Source: Methanobacteriaceae archaeon (GTDB lineage: Archaea > Methanobacteriota > Methanobacteria > Methanobacteriales > Methanobacteriaceae). Taken from it: 59,510 nt of DNA. The stretch lies in the NCBI GenBank assembly GCA_020854915.1, contig JAHKLT010000064.1, positions 1-59,510 on the forward strand, in the 5' to 3' direction. Of the stretch, positions 17,386 through 26,675 are shown in pieces (positions within the stretch are counted from its first letter, which is position 1; each line of letters opens with the position of its first letter). The notes beneath the pieces are model-generated. The model had not been told where the DNA came from. It was given only the letters and a program-made list of their open reading frames with translations, and ran no database searches. Made by a program: the position numbers and the translations under genes.

Positions 17386-18482
17386 TTAAAGTTTTTTGAT
17401 GCTTTTTTAATAGCTTCAATAACTTGATTTAAATCATTTTTACTTAAAGATGGGTGAACAGGAATGGAAATTACTGAATCAGCAGCTTCTTCTGCATTTG
17501 GACAATTTCCTTTAATGTTTAATTTTTTATATATTGGTTGATTGTATAATGGAATAGGATAATGGATACCAGTTCCAATACCTTCATTATTTAAAAATTC
17601 AACCCAATCATCTCTATTATCACCTTTTACTTTGATTGTATACTGGTGATAAACAGATTTTAAGTCTGAATCTAAGTATGGTGTTGTGATTCCTTCAATA
17701 TCTTTTAAATTTTCACTTAAATAATTTGCATTTTCAATTCTCTTAGAATTAAAATTATCTATTTTTTTAAGTTGTGCAAGACCAATAGCTGCAGCAATAT
17801 CAGTCATCCTAAAGTTATAACCAATTTCATCATGATGATATCTTTCACTAGCACCATGAGCTCTTAACATTCTAGATCTTTCATATAATTCTTTATCATT
17901 GGTTGTTATGATTCCTCCTTCACTTGTTGTCATGTTTTTTGTAGGATAAAAACTAAAACAAGCCATATCTCCTAGAGTTCCAATATTTTCATTTTTAAAA
18001 ATAGCTCCATGAGATTGAGCAGCATCTTCAATTATAAATAAATCGTGTTTTTTAGCTATTTCTTTAATCTCATCCATTTTTGCAGGCTGTCCATACAAAT
18101 GAACAGGCATAATAGCTTTAGTTTTATCAGTAATATGATTTTCTATATCTTTAGGATCAATGTTATATGTTTTAAGATCAATATCTGCAAATACAGGCTT
18201 TGCACCAGTATAAACAATTGAATTTCCACTTGCAATAAAAGTAAATGGGCTTGTTATTACTTCATCACCTTCACCAATTTTACAAGCTAAAAGAGCTACA
18301 TGTAATGCTGATGTTCCAGAATTAGTAGCAATAGCATACTTTGTACCAATCCAATCTGCAAATTTCTTTTCAAATTCTTCTACTTTTGGACCTTGAGCTA
18401 TCATCCCAGATCTTAATACTTTTAAAACCTCTTCAACTTCTTCATCACCTATAATAGGATTTGCTATTGATATGTTTTTCAT
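17382..18482 (-). CDS. DegT/DnrJ/EryC1/StrS family aminotransferase
   Basis: 366 residues, PLP-dependent sugar aminotransferase of fold type I. Visible: [16 protein letters not shown] (about 53-68), [12 protein letters not shown] with the PLP-stacking Asp (about 153-164), and the Schiff-base Lys in [17 protein letters not shown] (about 178-194). [18 protein letters not shown] is also characteristic. It makes an amino sugar nucleotide, perhaps for surface glycans or N-glycosylation; the sugar is not predictable. No other sugar genes are near, so it is an isolated member of such a pathway. Its 3' end overlaps the thiamine-binding gene by four bases. Confidence 0.9.
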   Translation of the reverse strand: MKNISIANPIIGDEEVEEVLKVLRSGMIAQGPKVEEFEKKFADWIGTKYAIATNSGTSALHVALLACKIGEGDEVITSPFTFIASGNSIVYTGAKPVFADIDLKTYNIDPKDIENHITDKTKAIMPVHLYGQPAKMDEIKEIAKKHDLFIIEDAAQSHGAIFKNENIGTLGDMACFSFYPTKNMTTSEGGIITTNDKELYERSRMLRAHGASERYHHDEIGYNFRMTDIAAAIGLAQLKKIDNFNSKRIENANYLSENLKDIEGITTPYLDSDLKSVYHQYTIKVKGDNRDDWVEFLNNEGIGTGIHYPIPLYNQPIYKKLNIKGNCPNAEEAADSVISIPVHPSLSKNDLNQVIEAIKKASKNFN

Positions 18483-18565
18483 GATAAAACCAACTTATTT
18501 TAATCTTATTTATATCTAAAATAATATTTAAAGTATTAATAATAGATTATATTTTAAGTGATAAA

Positions 18566-19747
18566 ATGGATGAATCCTTTAATTATAATAAAAATGACTT
18601 AAAAGAGGTAGAAGAAGGATTAACTATTATTAAATTTCCAGAGTTTGATAAAGTTTCATCAACTGCACCAGTATTTTATAATCCTAAAATGGAATTCAAT
18701 AGAGACATATCTATTTTAGCTATTCAAACCTTTCAAAAAAAATTAGATAAAAACATTTCTATTTGTGATTTGTTTGGAGGAAGTGGAATAAGAGGAATTC
18801 GCTATAAAAAAGAAATTCAAGGAGTATCTGATGTAGCTATTAATGATATAAGTAGTGTAGCTAATGAATTTGAAAAAATCAATATTGAAATAAATGATGT
18901 TTTTGATTTGGAAGTTTATAACAAAGAAGCTAACTTAATGCTTAGAGAACATCCTGGTGAATTTGATGTAGTTGATATTGATCCATTTGGATCTCCTAGT
19001 TTTTTTATAGACTCAGCAGCAAATTCTATAAAGAAAAACTCACTATTATGTGTCACAGCTACTGATACATCAGCATTATGTGGAACATACACAGAACCAT
19101 GTATTCGAAAATATAACTCTAAACCATATAAAAGTGAATACTGCCATGAAACAGGTATTAGAATTCTAGCAGGATTTCTTGGATTAAGTTTAGCTAAATA
19201 TAAAAAGTACATTGATATTAAATTGTCTCATAGTAGTGAACACTACATACGACTTTATATTTCTATTAAAAAAGGTTCTCTTGAAAGTGATGAATCTCTA
19301 AAAAATATTGGTTACATTAGTCACTGCAGGGAATGCCTGTATCGTGAAACAAATAAAGGATTAGCAGTAGCTATTCCTCAAGAATGTAAAATCTGTGAAT
19401 CTAAATTAACCCATGCAGGACCATTATGGCTTGGTAAAATTCAAGATAAAGATTTTATTAAAGAAATGATTAAAACTTCTGAAGATAAAAAATTAAATAC
19501 TAAAGACAAGGTATTAAAGCTATTAAATACCTGTTTAGAAGAATCAAATGCCCCTGCAACATTTTATGATGTACATGTATTATGTAAAAATCTTAAAATT
19601 AGTGCACCAAAATATGATCTAATTTTAGAAAAATTACTAGATAAAGGATACTTAGCTATTAAAACACATTACACTCCATTAGGAATTAAAACCGATGCAC
19701 CTATTACTGAATTGAAAAAAATTGTAAAAGATTTAGCTATTAATTAA
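18566..19747 (+). CDS. trm1: tRNA (guanine(26)-N2)-dimethyltransferase Trm1
   Basis: 393 residues, normal for archaeal Trm1. The SAM-binding part has DLFGGSGIRGIRYKKE (about 69-84) and the catalytic DVVDIDPFGSPSFFIDSA (about 134-151). The C-terminal domain has a zinc site CRECLYRETN...ECKICESK (about 254-280) and a winged-helix-like end. It methylates G26 of many tRNAs twice on N2. N-terminal EGLTIIKFPEF and VFYNPKMEFNRDISI support the chosen ATG. It is a single gene, divergent from the aminotransferase gene. Confidence 0.93.
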   Translation: MDESFNYNKNDLKEVEEGLTIIKFPEFDKVSSTAPVFYNPKMEFNRDISILAIQTFQKKLDKNISICDLFGGSGIRGIRYKKEIQGVSDVAINDISSVANEFEKINIEINDVFDLEVYNKEANLMLREHPGEFDVVDIDPFGSPSFFIDSAANSIKKNSLLCVTATDTSALCGTYTEPCIRKYNSKPYKSEYCHETGIRILAGFLGLSLAKYKKYIDIKLSHSSEHYIRLYISIKKGSLESDESLKNIGYISHCRECLYRETNKGLAVAIPQECKICESKLTHAGPLWLGKIQDKDFIKEMIKTSEDKKLNTKDKVLKLLNTCLEESNAPATFYDVHVLCKNLKISAPKYDLILEKLLDKGYLAIKTHYTPLGIKTDAPITELKKIVKDLAIN

Positions 19748-19994
19748 AATTTATTTTAAATTTTAACTATAATATTAATATTTATGCTATTTTTTAAATT
19801 CATTAAATTAAACTAATATTTTAATAATATGAAAAATCTGATTAATTATTACATAAGTTAAAAATTTCTAATTAAAATAAACATAGTTATTTGTTAAATT
19901 TAAAGTACTTATCATAACATATATTTTACAAAAAATTTAATTAGGATAATTTATTAAGTATTTTTATATATTATTTTAATATAGGGTGGAATAA

Positions 19995-20834
19995 ATGGAC
20001 TTTAGTGAAATTTTTAAAGATTCTTTAAATTATCCTTTTAATAATTATAGGAAATTTTTAGCTTTTGGATTATTATTGATTATTATTGATCTTATTTGGT
20101 ATTTTGTAGCAGATGTATTTGATATTTCTTTTGAGTTAGGGGCTTTATTATTTTTATCTGGATTATTAATAACTTTTTTATTGGGTTTTGTAATTGATGG
20201 GTATTTATTAAGTGTTTTAAGATCTACTATTGATTATGATGAGGATATACCTAAGATTAGTTTTTTTAAAAACTTGGTTGATGGTTTAAAAGTTTTAATA
20301 GTAAATATTGTTTATTATGTTTTTGCTTTATTTTTTGTTATTATTGCTGCTTTTTTAAGTGGGTTCATAGGTTCACTTATGAAAATTTTTGAAATAATTG
20401 GAGCAAATCCTGATATGAATCCAGATTCTTTAGGTAGTTTAGTGCCATATGATTTGGTTTATGGTTTAGGTCTTGGTTTTTGGATTACATTGCTTGTTTT
20501 TTTAATCATAATGATAATTTTCTCATTTGTAATAGTAATAGCTAGAGCCAGATTAGCAGAAACTAATGAAATTGAAGAAGCTATTAATATTCACCATGTT
20601 TTAAGTGATATAAAAGAAATTGGTATTATTAATTATATTATTTGGGCAATTCTTCTTATTTTAATATCTTTTGTTATTATAGCGATACTTGCTTTTGCTT
20701 TAGCTTCAATTTCTTTTATACCTCAGTTTGGACAAATTATTGCTTTAATCATACAATCTTTATTGATTGTTCCATTTTTGAACTTGTTTTTAAATAGAGC
20801 TATTGGTTTATTATACATATCTAAAGATAATTAA
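19995..20834 (+). CDS. DUF4013 multi-pass membrane protein
   Basis: 279 residues with about six hydrophobic segments (around 22-40, 48-72, 95-125, 150-185, 212-240 and 245-265). The pattern and the start MDFSEIFKDSLNYPFNNYRKF fit DUF4013, a family abundant in Methanobacteriales and of unknown function. RARLAETNEIEEAINIHHVLSDIKEIG is a conserved cytoplasmic stretch. GGGTGGA lies seven bases before ATG 19995. It stands alone, with about 250 bases of empty sequence on each side. Confidence 0.82.
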   Translation: MDFSEIFKDSLNYPFNNYRKFLAFGLLLIIIDLIWYFVADVFDISFELGALLFLSGLLITFLLGFVIDGYLLSVLRSTIDYDEDIPKISFFKNLVDGLKVLIVNIVYYVFALFFVIIAAFLSGFIGSLMKIFEIIGANPDMNPDSLGSLVPYDLVYGLGLGFWITLLVFLIIMIIFSFVIVIARARLAETNEIEEAINIHHVLSDIKEIGIINYIIWAILLILISFVIIAILAFALASISFIPQFGQIIALIIQSLLIVPFLNLFLNRAIGLLYISKDN

Positions 20835-21060
20835 ATTCAAATTTTTTTTATTTTTTTTAAAAAATAATATTTTTGTATATTTTATTTTTATTTTAAAGAA
20901 GATTTTTACATTTGAAATTGTACTAAAAAAATTATATAGTTTAATAATTTTTTTATAAAAATACTTTAAGATTATACAAACATTAATGTTTAAATATTAA
21001 AAAAGATAAAATTTGTTATAATTAATATTTTACAAAAAATCTTTTTATTGAAGTGAAAAT

Positions 21061-21537
21061 ATGAACAAGAAAAAAGAAGATATAATAAAATTAGATGATA
21101 CTGATGTTAATATATTAAAAATTATTAATGAAGATGTAAGAACTTCTTATAGGCAAATATCCCGTAGTTTGGATGTTTCTGTTGGAACAGTACATAATCG
21201 TATTGATAAAATGGTTAAATCTGGAGTAATAAAAAAATTCTCTCCTGTTATTAATCATAGAAAACTTGGTTTTGTTCTTACAACTATTATTGGTGTTAGA
21301 GTAAAGGGTGGTAAATTAAAAAATTGGGAAGATAAAACTTCTTTCAATAAAAATGTTGTTGGTATATATGATGTTACTGGTGAATATGATGCATTTTTAA
21401 TTGCTAAATTTAAAAACACTGATGAATTAAATGCATTTATTAAAGAATTGTTAAAAGTCCCAATTATAGAAAGAACCTATACTCAAACTGTATTGGATGT
21501 TGTTAAAGAGGATATGGGATCCTCTAATATATTATAA
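21061..21537 (+). CDS. Lrp/AsnC family transcriptional regulator
   Basis: 158 residues. The N-terminal helix-turn-helix is seen in DDTDVNILKIINEDVRTSYR and ISRSLDVSVGTVHNRIDKMVKSGVI, followed by KKFSPVINHRKLGF and a RAM ligand domain whose core reads VVGIYDVTGEYDAFLIAKFKN. Proteins of this type bind DNA as octamers and sense amino acids. It is the first gene of a compact cluster with a DUF2100-like gene, mptA, a DUF2120-like gene and cofG, and may control or simply accompany H4MPT and F420 synthesis. GAAGTGA six bases before the ATG acts as ribosome binding site. Confidence 0.9.
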   Translation: MNKKKEDIIKLDDTDVNILKIINEDVRTSYRQISRSLDVSVGTVHNRIDKMVKSGVIKKFSPVINHRKLGFVLTTIIGVRVKGGKLKNWEDKTSFNKNVVGIYDVTGEYDAFLIAKFKNTDELNAFIKELLKVPIIERTYTQTVLDVVKEDMGSSNIL

Positions 21538-21567
21538 AATTATTGGAATTAAATCTAAGTGTGAATT

Positions 21568-22245
21568 ATGAATAATATTAGATTGAATCAAGCAAGAGAT
21601 TTAATTCAAAAATCTAGTAAAAAACCTAAAAATGTAATTAGTTTTAAAGAAGCAGATTCAGGTATAATTGATGCTAAATTATCTGAAGATGCTTTAAAAA
21701 ATATTATAAAGTCAGAAGGTTTTATATATAGCAGCCTACCAAGTCATATTCTTTCTAAAGAAGAAGCTATTAATTATACTAAATTTTTAATAGCTGCAAG
21801 AGAAAATATTGATGCACAACTTAAAAATTTCAATGTTATCGAAAGTGAGATTGAATTAATTGATATCAATGAATTAACTTTAAATACTCTTTTTTTAACA
21901 ACAAAAAATAATTTTAAAAAATTTTTAAAAAAGCTTGGAGTTGATGTTCAAAGAATCATTGTTGCTGATTCTCCATTAGTAATAGATGATATGAAAGAAA
22001 TCAATCCGAAAATTCCTGATGCTGCATTAAAAGGAATTGAAAAGAAAATTGAACATGTGCATAATGATATTAAAAGAAAATTATCTTCTTTAAATCCTTC
22101 AAAAATCATTGTAATAGCTGAAAATGATATTAATGGAACTCTTTTAGGAAAAAGATCTAAAGAACTTTATGGTGCTGATATATATTTAATTGATAACTTT
22201 AAAGATTTATCTGAATTAGAACTTAAAGATATAGTTGAAAAATAA
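21568..22245 (+). CDS. DUF2100-like conserved methanogen protein
   Basis: 225 residues. Probably DUF2100, a family confined to methanogens; I recognise it mainly by size, the start NNIRLNQARDLIQKSS and its place. The N-terminal half is helical with EGFIYSSLPSHILSKEEA. The C-terminal half is alpha/beta with VQRIIVADSPLVIDDMKEIN, PSKIIVIAENDINGTLLGKR and GADIYLIDNF, like a Toprim or Rossmann-type layout with acidic residues at strand ends. Function unknown. It lies 30 bases after the Lrp gene and 44 before mptA in the same direction. Confidence 0.65.
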   Translation: MNNIRLNQARDLIQKSSKKPKNVISFKEADSGIIDAKLSEDALKNIIKSEGFIYSSLPSHILSKEEAINYTKFLIAARENIDAQLKNFNVIESEIELIDINELTLNTLFLTTKNNFKKFLKKLGVDVQRIIVADSPLVIDDMKEINPKIPDAALKGIEKKIEHVHNDIKRKLSSLNPSKIIVIAENDINGTLLGKRSKELYGADIYLIDNFKDLSELELKDIVEK

Positions 22246-22289
22246 AATTGAGGATTTTATTTTAATTTTTTTTATTAAGAGGTATGAAT

Positions 22290-23234
22290 ATGAGAGTTTG
22301 TTTTCCAGATACACAAGATGATACACCACGCGTTCCTGTTGAACTTAATAGAGTAGGTGTTACTTGTGTTAAAAAATTATTAAGAATTGATAGAGTAAGT
22401 AAAAGACCTATAATTTTACTACCTACTTTTGACGCATTTGTTGATTTACCTAATGATCAAAAGGGTATTCACATGTCTAGAAGTCCAGAAGCTATTAATG
22501 AGATTATGGAGGAAGTAACAAAGAACTTATCCTTTGAAGTAGAAACAATTTGTGCTGAAATTGTAAATCGAATGATGAAAAAACATGATTATGCTAAACA
22601 TGTTGAAGTACGTATGTCCAGTGACTTCATGCACCTTAAAAAATCTCCTGCAACAGATAATGAATCTCAAGAAATTTCTAAACTTAAAGCTAAAGCTATA
22701 GGTTATAGGGATGATCAAGGAGAAATAAAAATTCGTAAAATGATTGGTGCAGAAGTTATAGGGATGACTGTTTGTCCATGTGCTCAAGAATCTGTTAAAG
22801 AAGCAGATAAAGCTAAATTATTAAAATTTTTAGATGAAGAAACAACTGAAAAAGTATTAGATACAGTAACATTTGCTTCTCATAATCAAAGAGGTATTGG
22901 AACTTTATTAATTGAAGTTCCTGAAAATGAATATATTAAAGCAGAAGATATAATGGAAATTGTTGAAAATTCAATGAGTTCTCCAGTATATGAACTTTTA
23001 AAACGTTCTGATGAAAACGCTGTTGTTATGAATGCTCATAAAAAACCTGTTTTTGTTGAAGATTGTGTTAGAAATATGATGGAAGAAGTACTTGATAAAT
23101 TTTCTCATCTTCCAGATGATACAAATATTACTGCAAAACAAGTTAATCAAGAAAGTATTCACAGGCACAATGCTTATGCTGAGAAAAATACAACAATGAA
23201 AGAATTAAAAGAAGAATTACATTTCAAAAAGTGA
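22290..23234 (+). CDS. mptA: Archaeal GTP cyclohydrolase MptA (type IB-like, Fe2+)
   Basis: 314 residues. MptA opens GTP to 7,8-dihydroneopterin 2',3'-cyclic phosphate, the first step to tetrahydromethanopterin. Typical parts are CFPDTQDDTPRVPVELNRVGV at the start (split here: DTQDDTPRVPVELNRVG), PTFDAFVDLPNDQKGIHMSR, the metal-site Cys in VIGMTVCPCAQE (about 159-170), and SHNQRGIGTLLIEVPE. GAGGT ends right at an upstream ATG (22284), so the ATG at 22290, with six-base spacing, is the better start. It lies six bases before the DUF2120-like gene. Confidence 0.93.
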   Translation: MRVCFPDTQDDTPRVPVELNRVGVTCVKKLLRIDRVSKRPIILLPTFDAFVDLPNDQKGIHMSRSPEAINEIMEEVTKNLSFEVETICAEIVNRMMKKHDYAKHVEVRMSSDFMHLKKSPATDNESQEISKLKAKAIGYRDDQGEIKIRKMIGAEVIGMTVCPCAQESVKEADKAKLLKFLDEETTEKVLDTVTFASHNQRGIGTLLIEVPENEYIKAEDIMEIVENSMSSPVYELLKRSDENAVVMNAHKKPVFVEDCVRNMMEEVLDKFSHLPDDTNITAKQVNQESIHRHNAYAEKNTTMKELKEELHFKK

Positions 23235-23240
23235 TAAATA

Positions 23241-23681
23241 ATGGTTCAATTACATAAAACAGCTTCTAAAGTAATGGAATTTTTTGAAAGTTTTAAAGGT
23301 TCAAGACCAGCATTGAATATAGATAATTTTTTAATTGTAAGATCTCAATCAAGACAAAACTTTCCACTTGATGAAATGGAATCTAAATTAGAAGAAGTTG
23401 GAAAAGTTATTGGGGGAAAAGAAATAGATCCAGTTTCTAATGATGCTAAAAATATTTTAAACACTATGGATGAAACATTAAGAGCAAACGTAGAAATAAA
23501 TGCTTCAGTTGATTCTAATGGTTTTTTTAGGATGAAAAAAGACTTAGAAACAATGGGTCTTAAAACAGAATTTAAAATATTTTCTCTTAAACATTCTAAT
23601 GCAGTTGTTGCAATTTGGAAAGACAAATCAGGTATAGGTCCACTATATGTTGAAGTTACACTTTCTGATAATGGTAAATAG
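23241..23681 (+). CDS. DUF2120-like conserved methanogen protein
   Basis: 146 residues. Probably DUF2120, an archaeal family without known function. It has KVMEFFESFKGSRPAL near the N terminus, VRSQSRQNFPLDEMESKLEEV in the middle and ends SGIGPLYVEVTLSDNGK. A globular alpha/beta protein is likely. It sits six bases behind mptA and before cofG, so a role around pterin or deazaflavin cofactors is plausible but unproven. A tandem 26-bp duplication covers its stop codon; in the unduplicated form its stop would almost touch the cofG start. Confidence 0.65.
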   Translation: MVQLHKTASKVMEFFESFKGSRPALNIDNFLIVRSQSRQNFPLDEMESKLEEVGKVIGGKEIDPVSNDAKNILNTMDETLRANVEINASVDSNGFFRMKKDLETMGLKTEFKIFSLKHSNAVVAIWKDKSGIGPLYVEVTLSDNGK

Positions 23682-23706
23682 TTACACTTTCTGATAATGG
23701 TAAATA
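23655..23706 (+). repeat. 26-bp perfect tandem duplication across the DUF2120-like stop codon
   Basis: Units 23655-23680 and 23681-23706 are identical. The first encodes the last codons VTLSDNGK and most of the stop. The second is noncoding and pushes cofG 26 bases downstream. Perfect identity suggests a recent slippage or duplication event. Confidence 0.9.
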
Positions 23707-23709
23707 ATT

Positions 23710-24798
23710 ATGTCATGTGATTTTAATAAAAAAGAATTAATAGATTTTTTATCTTCTCAAAAAGGAGATTTAATTAAATTACTTAACTTAATTAAAGATA
23801 TAGACTTTAAAAATCATATCACTTTTTCTAAAAATGTTTTTATACCTTTAACTGAAGTTTGTAAAAATGATTGTGGTTATTGTAGCTTTAAAAAAGATCC
23901 AAATAATGAAAATACAATCATTTTAAAAAATAAAGAAGAAATTCTTGAATTATTAAAAGAAGCAGAAAAACATGGTTGCAAAGAAGCTATGTTTGCATTT
24001 GGAGAAGATGCTGATTATGATCCTGATGTAAAAAAAGCTTTAAACAATTTAGGATATTCTAATATGGTTGAATATATCTATGATGTCTGTAGATTAACAC
24101 TTGATGAGACTACACTACTACCTCATACAAATGGGGGTAATTTTTCATATGATGCTTTAGAAAAACTTAAAGCTGTTAATGTGTCTATGGGTTTAATGTT
24201 AGAAAACTCATCCACTCGTTTAATGAATACAGTAGCTCATAAAAATAGTCCAGGTAAAGATCCTAAAATAAGACTTAAAACAATAGCTAATGCTGGAAAA
24301 TTAAGAATACCTTATACTACAGGAATATTAATTGGAATTGGTGAAACCCATGAAGAAATTATTGATTCATTAATAGCTATTAAAAATTTATATGATGAGT
24401 ATGGACATATTCAAGAGATTATTGTTCAAAATTTTACACCAGTTTCTGGAATTGAGATGGAAAAATATCCAGAACCTAGTTTATTTGATATGATTCGTGT
24501 AGTTTCTATTGCTAAACTAATATTTAAAGATACTGATGTCTCTATTCAAGTACCACCTAACTTGAATTTAGATAGCTCTCAAATATTCTTGTTATGTGGT
24601 TGTGATGATTGGGGAGGAATCTCACCACTAACTAAGGACTATGTTAATCCAGATTCACCATGGCCAGAATTATATTATTTAGAAAAATTGACTAATGATG
24701 CAGGATTTAAATTAAAAGAAAGATTAGCTATTTATGAAAAATATATTAATAAAGAATGGTTAAATAAAGAGCTTTTAGATAAAATTAATAAATTCTAG
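23710..24798 (+). CDS. cofG: FO synthase subunit CofG (radical SAM)
   Basis: 362 residues, matching CofG. It is the radical SAM half of 7,8-didemethyl-8-hydroxy-5-deazariboflavin (FO) synthase, which with CofH makes the chromophore of F420. The cluster motif is CKNDCGYCSFKK (CxxxCxxC, about 52-63). Other signatures are MFAFGEDADYDP, LPHTNGGNFSYDAL, GILIGIGETHEEIIDSL and PPNLNLDSSQIFLLCGCDDWGGISP. No CofH is in the window. It ends the Lrp-mptA-cofG cluster and its 3' end overlaps the convergent taw2 gene by 14 bases. Confidence 0.94.
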   Translation: MSCDFNKKELIDFLSSQKGDLIKLLNLIKDIDFKNHITFSKNVFIPLTEVCKNDCGYCSFKKDPNNENTIILKNKEEILELLKEAEKHGCKEAMFAFGEDADYDPDVKKALNNLGYSNMVEYIYDVCRLTLDETTLLPHTNGGNFSYDALEKLKAVNVSMGLMLENSSTRLMNTVAHKNSPGKDPKIRLKTIANAGKLRIPYTTGILIGIGETHEEIIDSLIAIKNLYDEYGHIQEIIVQNFTPVSGIEMEKYPEPSLFDMIRVVSIAKLIFKDTDVSIQVPPNLNLDSSQIFLLCGCDDWGGISPLTKDYVNPDSPWPELYYLEKLTNDAGFKLKERLAIYEKYINKEWLNKELLDKINKF

Positions 24799-25525
24799 CA
24801 TCTACAACGATGTGACTAACACCAGGCGAATATTTTTTTATTTTTCGAATATTAATTAATTCTACTTCTCTAGAATTAGCTATTTTTTTGATTCTACTGA
24901 GTGGTCTACTTTCTATTAATTTATCTGGAACAGTTTCATGGTAGTGAATTATTCCACCTTTTTTTAAGCTATTGATTCCAGATTCTAAATAGTAATGTGT
25001 AGTTTTAACATAACCCATTATAAGACGATCTACTTTCTCATCTAAATTAATATTTTTAGAATCTCCTAAAATAGCTTCTATTCTCTCATAATCTTTATTT
25101 ATTTTATTTATTTTTATGTTTTCATTTAAAAAATAGAATGAATCTGGATTTATCTCAACAGAATAAATTTTTTGAGCTTTTGAGTGAACTCCAATTGGTA
25201 TTGAAAAATAACCTATTCCTGCAAACATATCAAGTACAATTTCATTATCTAAAACTTCTTTTGCAATTCTCAATCTTTCATGAGTATTTCCTTTAGACCA
25301 CATAACCTTAGATAAATCCAATTTAAATAAACAAGTATTTTCTTTATGAATGGTATCTGTTTCACTTCCTTTTAAAATTTTTATATTAGGTTTGCGTCTG
25401 GTTCCTTGGATATTTTCTATCTGAATTATTGTTTTAACTCTATGTTCTTTTAGAAGTTTATCTAGGTCAGAATTTTCATCAAACTTATCTAAAATAAGAA
25501 TATCTCCTATTTTTTTCCATTTCAT
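24785..25525 (-). CDS. taw2: Trm5/TYW2-family tRNA enzyme, probably Taw2
   Basis: 246 residues of the Trm5/TYW2 class-I SAM family. The SAM motif is VLDMFAGIGYFSIPIG (about 97-112), followed by VEINPDSFYFLNENIKIN. Where Trm5 methylases have NPP or NLP, this protein has DRLIMGYVKTTHYYLE, which is the mark of TYW2-type 3-amino-3-carboxypropyl transferases. Taw2 modifies G37 of tRNA-Phe in wyosine synthesis. HERLRIAKEV and GGIIHYHETVPDK also fit. Length equals the short euryarchaeal form. It is convergent with cofG and stands alone. Confidence 0.82.
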   Translation of the reverse strand: MKWKKIGDILILDKFDENSDLDKLLKEHRVKTIIQIENIQGTRRKPNIKILKGSETDTIHKENTCLFKLDLSKVMWSKGNTHERLRIAKEVLDNEIVLDMFAGIGYFSIPIGVHSKAQKIYSVEINPDSFYFLNENIKINKINKDYERIEAILGDSKNINLDEKVDRLIMGYVKTTHYYLESGINSLKKGGIIHYHETVPDKLIESRPLSRIKKIANSREVELINIRKIKKYSPGVSHIVVDARIY

Positions 25526-25954
25526 TTTTATTTTTCTCCTCTAGCTAAAATTAATATATTGAATTTTAAAACTATATATTTTATCTTAATTTTTAAAAGT
25601 CAGTATTTTTTAGTATTTTTTAAACTAACCATTTTTGTGCCTTTTAGCTATTGTACACTATCACAATAAACATGTTTACGAGTTAATATAAAATATATTA
25701 CTTAAGAAAATTTTATCTTAAAATAATACAATTTAGTGTAAGTATTTTTTAAAATATTTTCTTTAATGAATTTTCAAATAGAAAAGATTATATATGTTTA
25801 AAATATAATATAATATTAGTTAGTAAAAACTGACTGTTGATTCTAATTTTAATAAAATTTTATTTTTATTGTTATAATAGCTTACTTAAATAAAGCTGTA
25901 AAACTAATTTAATTATTTTTATGCTTTATATTGATTTACACGAGGTGTATTTAT
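25526..25954. other. Gene-free region upstream of psmB
   Basis: About 430 AT-rich bases between divergent genes. GATTATATATGTTTAAAATATAATA at about 25787-25812 holds a good TATA-like run (TTATATATG), about 140 bases before psmB. A copy of TAGCTATT lies near 25646. GAGGTG at 25942-25947 is the psmB ribosome binding site. No RNA gene recognised. Confidence 0.4.
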
Positions 25955-26572
25955 ATGGAAGATAAAATAGTAGAAGGTACAACTACCGTTGGTATAACTT
26001 GTAAAGATGGTGTTGTTTTTGCAAGTGAAAGAAGAGCTAGTATGGGTAACTTAGTAGCTCATAAGGTAGCTGAAAAAATATTTAAAATTGATGATCATAT
26101 TGTAACTACAATTGCAGGTTCTGTTGCAGGGGCACAAAATTTAATGAAGATTATTAGTGCGGAAGTTTCATTATATAAAATGAGAAATGGATCTCCAATT
26201 AATATTGAAGCTGCTGCTTCTTTAGCTGCAAATATTTTAAGTTCTAATCCAATGTATGTTCAAACATTACTTGGTGGAGTAGATGAAAAAGGGCCAGCTA
26301 TTTATTCATTAGATCCTGCTGGAGGTATGATTAAAGATACTTTTATATCTACTGGCTCAGGCTCAACATTTGCTTATGGTGTTCTAGAAGATAGATTCCA
26401 TAAGGATATTTCTGTTGAAGAAGGAATAGATTTAGCTATTAGATCAATTAAATCTGCTACTGAACGTGATACTTATTCTGGAAATGGATATTTAGTTGCT
26501 AAGGTAGATAAAGATGGATTTAAAATGCTTGACAATGATGAGATTAATAAAAGACTTGAAAATATGAAATAA
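25955..26572 (+). CDS. psmB: Proteasome beta subunit PsmB
   Basis: 205 residues. The short propeptide MEDKIVEG is followed by TTTVGITCKDGVVFASERRA, whose first Thr (residue 9) is the autocatalytic N-terminal nucleophile after Gly-Thr cleavage. Lys in HKVAEKIFKIDDHI and the GSGSTFAYGVLED and ERDTYSGNGYLVAKV segments complete the active site. The 20S core degrades proteins fed by PAN. The ATG at 25955 with GAGGTG eight bases ahead is the right start, not the TTG upstream. It is followed by a T-rich terminator and the aCPSF1 gene. Confidence 0.96.
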   Translation: MEDKIVEGTTTVGITCKDGVVFASERRASMGNLVAHKVAEKIFKIDDHIVTTIAGSVAGAQNLMKIISAEVSLYKMRNGSPINIEAAASLAANILSSNPMYVQTLLGGVDEKGPAIYSLDPAGGMIKDTFISTGSGSTFAYGVLEDRFHKDISVEEGIDLAIRSIKSATERDTYSGNGYLVAKVDKDGFKMLDNDEINKRLENMK

Positions 26573-26600
26573 TTTTATTTTTTTATTTTTTTATTTATTT
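26573..26600 (+). terminator. U-tract terminator after psmB
   Basis: TTTTATTTTTTTATTTTTTTA directly past the stop codon is a plain U-rich tract, the usual termination signal in methanogens where aCPSF1 itself acts. No hairpin is needed or seen. Confidence 0.45.
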
Positions 26601-26675
26601 ATTAACTAATTTTATTTAATGAAGTTTTAACTTATTTAAGTTAATATTTTTTATACTATTTTTTAAAGGGATTTT

